Of a stretch of DNA of 64,000 nt, positions 61,801-64,000 are shown piece after piece. The notes under the pieces were generated by a model. The model was given only the letters and a program-made list of their open reading frames with translations. It was not told where the DNA came from and did no database searches. Source of the stretch: BS750m-G57 sp964607575 (GTDB lineage Bacteria > Planctomycetota > Phycisphaerae > SM23-33); the NCBI GenBank assembly GCA_964607575.1, contig CAZSLS010000004.1:1-64000 (forward strand). Direction: 5' to 3'. Within the stretch, counting starts at the first letter, position 1; the number at the start of each line of letters is the position of its first letter. Made by a program: the position numbers and the translations under genes.

Positions 61801-61952
61801 CATCGTCCGACAACGACTATCTAGGCAACCAGACGTTCCCCCTGCCCGGCGGCGGACAGATCGCACCAGTCCCCGAACCGGCGACACTGACGCTACTGGC
61901 GCTGGGCGGTCTCGCACTGCTTCGCCGACGGAGACGCGGCGGGATCAACTAG
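58797..61952 (+). CDS. Giant repeat protein, C-terminal part with PEP-CTERM anchor
   Basis: Continuation of the upstream frame; the meaningful sequence begins just after 58879, and the residues before that are a shadow of the N-terminal part. Repeats FTQTAGTHTVDNILV, FTQSDGTHTVSGEL and FDQTDGTHEV continue, then change around 59940 to degenerate strands rich in Asn (FNNNGSFHMSGG). A globular region follows and the C-terminus is VPEPATLTLLALGGLALL then RRRRR, an exosortase sorting signal. Without repair of the frame this half has no signal peptide. Confidence 0.82.
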   Translation: MGSTMPASHWSWAVGAGLSERTISTGGAVLSGSTYVGTYGIGHFTQTAGTHTVDNILVIASTNFAEEASTYDLQGGDLSVTDEDIGQKGTGTFTQSDGTHTVSGELIISRDPGSSGSYELSGGDLSAGTEYIGYQDAASFVQTGGTHTVTGDLYMAHGWNPSITTYALGPAGALSVDNDEYVGYWGPAEFTQTGGTHHVGGDLTVGYEVDGFCRYDLSGAASVLTVDGNERIGHLTFGDFTQSDGTHTVTGQLIVAGESGAQASFTLSGGALTAGSEIIGRQGMGTFDQTDGTHEVTDTLIVGHSGEGMGTFNLDDGTLQADAEIIGKGALGEFNQNGGTNTVAATLTIAGQSEEGEGEEPGGWAQGTYNLAGGALTALTVDNNDTVNQSGGTLDTDTFNNAGTFNHTGGTMTADTFNNTSSPTTHVHDPAVFKADTVNNNSEFYLFGGTVRGVAALMGTFNNNGSFHMSGGTFEDYLVNQGYVYYSGGTFNGIFEHWNGATFERDADFTAEGGIINYGILTSAPGQQLNANGFGILNYGEFYLNGGTSAATTFTNDFGAYFEAYGTLDADLVNNGVLETEGMLIVTGTTTNMGQVRIESTEHLRSAGGMTSTGIVEMEGGSIGGPGALVNQSGGVIRGFGGVSAPTTNDGGVIHATGAQLTFTNLSGGNVNGGELRVADGSRLQIVTPFASSGTIVTEGENAALLGGQIANTGTLSGAGRVSNIFLNDGVVRATGGTLTLSGAGNTNTGRFEIPDGASVVVSQGLAVNAGTIALTGGTFDNNARAMTNTGSILGRGVVTTGGLVNDGLMAFADGDTEIFGDLANSNTINVTECTTTFFGDVTNAAGATIKNTDGTVRFLGDFVNNGTYTSDPADNYFVDITVGATGSFIGGRGDRFLVAGDFDNASAASAIWGTTEAELVFLANAHTLELPGADMGTTYAGMDDNFAWGILRLAENGSLTLADGNAAPGGAMYVTTLILEDGLSQIGSIADNGFSIYYDPASSDNDYLGNQTFPLPGGGQIAPVPEPATLTLLALGGLALLRRRRRGGIN
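58871..58878 (+). other. G8 homopolymer causing the frameshift
   Basis: Eight consecutive G within a Gly-rich repeat codon block. One base fewer restores a continuous frame through GACGGGGGGGCGGTGTTG. It could be slipped-strand phase variation, a real inactivation or a sequencing error. Confidence 0.7.
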
Positions 61953-62001
61953 ACGCGAAAGGCAAACCAAAGCGTGATGAAAGTGAGGAGATAACTTCTT
62001 C

Positions 62002-62814
62002 TCATGTCGGGGGCTGGCTTGTTTGAACGTGCCAAAGTGTTATGGCTGCGGCGGTGGCGAGGTTCAGGGAATCTGCTCCGGGGGCCATTGGGATTGTTAG
62101 TTGGATTTTTGCGCGGGCGATCAGGGGTTCTTCCAGACCGGTGGCTTCGCTCCCGAACATGAGGGCTGTCGGGGCGGTTGGGCGGAAGTCGGCGAGATTT
62201 ATGGCCGTTTGGTCGAGTACCATTGCGGCCAGTTGGTAGCCCCGGTCGGTCAGGACGGTCAGGTCGTCGGCGAGGTGGGTGCTTCGCGTTAGTTTGAGTT
62301 GGAAGGCGGCGCCCATCGAGACTCGCAGGACGCGGCGGGAGAATTCGTCGCAGCATCGCTCGCCGAGCAGGATGATTTCGATGCCTAATGCGGCGGCTGT
62401 GCGGAAGATGGCGCCGAGGTTCTCGGCGTTGCCTGTGTCGGGCAGGATTACGATCGTGCTGCCCGGCGTGGCTTGTGAGAGAGCTTGTTCCAGTGTGGGC
62501 AGTTCTGGTCGGTCGGCGCTGGCGATTACTCCGCGGTGGAAGTCGAAGCCTGCTATGGCTGAGAGTGTATCGTCGTCTGCGACGAACAGATCGCCGCCGC
62601 GGTCGGCGAATTCGGCGAACTCATCTGCGAAGCGGGGCGTGGTGAGTACTTGCGTATTGGGGTATTCGGCCGCGATAAGGCGATGCGCGAGCCATCGGCC
62701 TTCGGCGATCATCATGCCTTGGCTGCGCAGGTCGCGGTCGCGCAGATTCGAGAAAGCCTCCAGCCGCGGATCGTCGCCGCCGGCGGGAGATGTTTCTTGC
62801 GTTCGGTTCTTCAC
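62002..62814 (-). CDS. SpoU/TrmH-family RNA 2'-O-methyltransferase
   Basis: 270 residues, GTG start after AAAGGATCGAC. N-terminal substrate-binding domain (about 15-95), then the SPOUT motifs: NAENLGAIFRTAAALG (about 128), LMFGSEATGLEEPL (about 218) and IPMAPGADSLNLATAAAI (about 240), which form the knotted SAM site. It methylates ribose in rRNA or tRNA; the target cannot be assigned. Convergent with the PEP-CTERM gene 50 bases away. Confidence 0.92.
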   Translation of the reverse strand: MKNRTQETSPAGGDDPRLEAFSNLRDRDLRSQGMMIAEGRWLAHRLIAAEYPNTQVLTTPRFADEFAEFADRGGDLFVADDDTLSAIAGFDFHRGVIASADRPELPTLEQALSQATPGSTIVILPDTGNAENLGAIFRTAAALGIEIILLGERCCDEFSRRVLRVSMGAAFQLKLTRSTHLADDLTVLTDRGYQLAAMVLDQTAINLADFRPTAPTALMFGSEATGLEEPLIARAKIQLTIPMAPGADSLNLATAAAITLWHVQTSQPPT

Positions 62815-63045
62815 GTCGATCCTTTTCTATCCGGCGGGGGTCGTGGTTACCGCGGTCGTGCTATAAGTATCGAGAACTGCCGGGGAAACTGCAATCTGAG
62901 CTTTGCGAAATTCGATATCGCGCCTTTGGCCCCTGCTCCGAAGCGAAAACTGTTTTGAGTTCGACCGCGGACACCGATAGAATCTTTGGCAAGGCCTACG
63001 GTGATTGCGGGCGTGGGCCCATCTGTTGGCAGGGAGAGACCGTTT

Positions 63046-64000
63046 ATGACAGATGGATTCAGCATAGTTTGTCCGGCGTGCGGTCAGGGGCGGGCCCTTT
63101 CGTTGGGTCTGACGCCAAATGAAGATGGAAAGTTGATCTGCGCAAATTGCGGCGCCGAGATTCCAATCCCCCTCGCCGCTCCCGATGAGTCGCTGGAAGA
63201 CAGCACCACTTTTCAGGGCGACTTGCCGACCAGCGTGGACCCTCCACGAGAAGCGCAGGTGGAAGCGGATGATTCAGACGAGTCGCTGGAAGACAGCACC
63301 ACTCTTCAGGGCGACTTGCCGACGGCTGTGGACCCTCCGCGAGAAGGGCAGGTAGAAGCCGATGATTCGGACGAATCGCTGCTGGGCGACGCCGATGGAC
63401 CGCGATACGCCGAACAGGAGACCATCGGTCACGGGGGGATGGGCGAGATCGTTCTCTGCGTCGAGCACAACACGCGACGCGAGGTGGCGATGAAGCGCAT
63501 GCTGCCGACGGCCGCAAAACACCCCCGCCAGCGAGCGCGGTTCGTCGAGGAGGCTCAGGTCACCGCGCAACTCGAGCATCCCAATATCGTTCCCGTCCAC
63601 GAACTCGGGCGAGACGCCCGGGGCGCGATCTACTTCACGATGAAACTCGTCAAGGGGCGATCGCTGGCTGAAATACTTGCGCTTCCCCCCGACGGCGAGG
63701 AAACACACTCGCTCGGCGAGTTGCTCCAGATATTCCTGAAGGTCTGCGACGGCGTGGCGTTCGCCCATTCGCGCGGGGTGGTCCACCGCGACCTGAAACC
63801 GGCAAACATCATGGTCGGCGACTTTGGCGAGGTGCTCGTGATGGACTGGGGCATAGCGAGAATTCTCGGGCACGAGGAGATCGTCGGCGAGGACGACGGG
63901 ACAGGCGTCCAGTCCAGCCGCCATGACACGGACTCACCCGGATTGCATACGGTCGCCGGGTCGACGATGGGCTCGCCGTCTTACATGCCTCCCGAGCAGG
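63046..64000 (+). CDS. Ser/Thr protein kinase, partial (runs off the right edge)
   Basis: At least 318 residues; start ATG after GGGAGAG. N-terminal zinc ribbon CPAC...CANC (residues about 9-12 and 33-36), then two acidic 31-residue repeats (about 47-108). The kinase domain begins about residue 125: GHGGMGEIVL glycine loop, VAMKRM lysine, HRDLKPANIMV catalytic loop, MDWGIAR with DWG instead of DFG, and GSPSYMPPEQ. This Hanks-type architecture is abundant in Planctomycetota. The remainder is outside the window. Confidence 0.9.
   Translation, partial: MTDGFSIVCPACGQGRALSLGLTPNEDGKLICANCGAEIPIPLAAPDESLEDSTTFQGDLPTSVDPPREAQVEADDSDESLEDSTTLQGDLPTAVDPPREGQVEADDSDESLLGDADGPRYAEQETIGHGGMGEIVLCVEHNTRREVAMKRMLPTAAKHPRQRARFVEEAQVTAQLEHPNIVPVHELGRDARGAIYFTMKLVKGRSLAEILALPPDGEETHSLGELLQIFLKVCDGVAFAHSRGVVHRDLKPANIMVGDFGEVLVMDWGIARILGHEEIVGEDDGTGVQSSRHDTDSPGLHTVAGSTMGSPSYMPPEQ
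63184..63369 (+). repeat. 93-bp tandem repeat in the kinase gene
   Basis: Two consecutive 93-bp units (63184-63276 and 63277-63369) encoding ESLEDSTT(F/L)QGDLPT and VDPPRE(A/G)QVEADDSD, followed by the start of a third. Confidence 0.8.

Overview
The window looks like a chromosomal segment of an uncultured member of the Planctomycetota, probably Phycisphaerae-like. The inference rests on gene content: Tat-exported Gfo/Idh/MocA oxidoreductases, a Tat-exported sulfatase, a DUF1080 lipoprotein, an NPCBM-domain protein, two PEP-CTERM surface proteins, two large exported PD40/di-haem proteins related to the hydrazine synthase alpha (HzsA) domain family, and a Ser/Thr kinase with a DWG motif. I see no rRNA, tRNA, CRISPR array or transposase.

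Layout. 1-1962: small promoterless-looking genes on the + strand, each followed by an attC-like site. This reads as part of an integron cassette array, or an integrase-less attC cluster, entering from the left. 2049-4660: a beta-helix-like lipoprotein, a Tat-exported Gfo/Idh protein and a further attC-like palindrome. 4808-8376: an exported nitrilase-family protein and a sulfatase on the - strand, with a PIN toxin-like pair between them flanked by direct repeats. 8717-12131: PhnD-like lipoprotein, YedE-type membrane protein, DUF3343 and a class V aminotransferase, a probable selenium or sulfur trafficking module. 12138-13493: amino-acid permease. 13846-24036: TPR protein, ExbB, three ExbD-like proteins and a 1472-residue PD40/toroid membrane protein, a proton-driven envelope machine resembling an elaborated Tol/Ton system. 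24345-29703: TPR/HEAT exported protein, two-component pair, small membrane protein. 29915-30549: gene-poor with inverted repeats. 30550-35091: phosphohexomutase, DUF1080 lipoprotein, an exported FG/RGG repeat protein and a PEP-CTERM protein.

35201-51351: Gfo/Idh enzymes, the two HzsA-like di-haem proteins, an EF-hand protein, an Nramp-like transporter and an NPCBM/coiled-coil protein. Several of these are transcribed from divergent TTGC-type promoters. 51418-55813: iron-sulfur flavoprotein, lipoprotein phosphatase, response regulator, hybrid kinase, and a putative tRNA-queuosine mannosyltransferase. 55936-61952: a very large PEP-CTERM repeat protein split by one extra G in a G8 tract; its leader resembles that of the other PEP-CTERM gene. 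62002-64000: a SpoU/TrmH RNA methyltransferase and the start of a Ser/Thr kinase that runs off the right edge.

The overall theme is saccharide uptake and processing at the cell surface (sulfatase, Gfo/Idh, DUF1080, NPCBM), an energised envelope apparatus, surface-anchored repeat proteins and sensory kinases. The acquired-looking elements are the cassettes at the left end and the PIN module. Functional statements rest on motifs I can read in the translations; no database search was possible.
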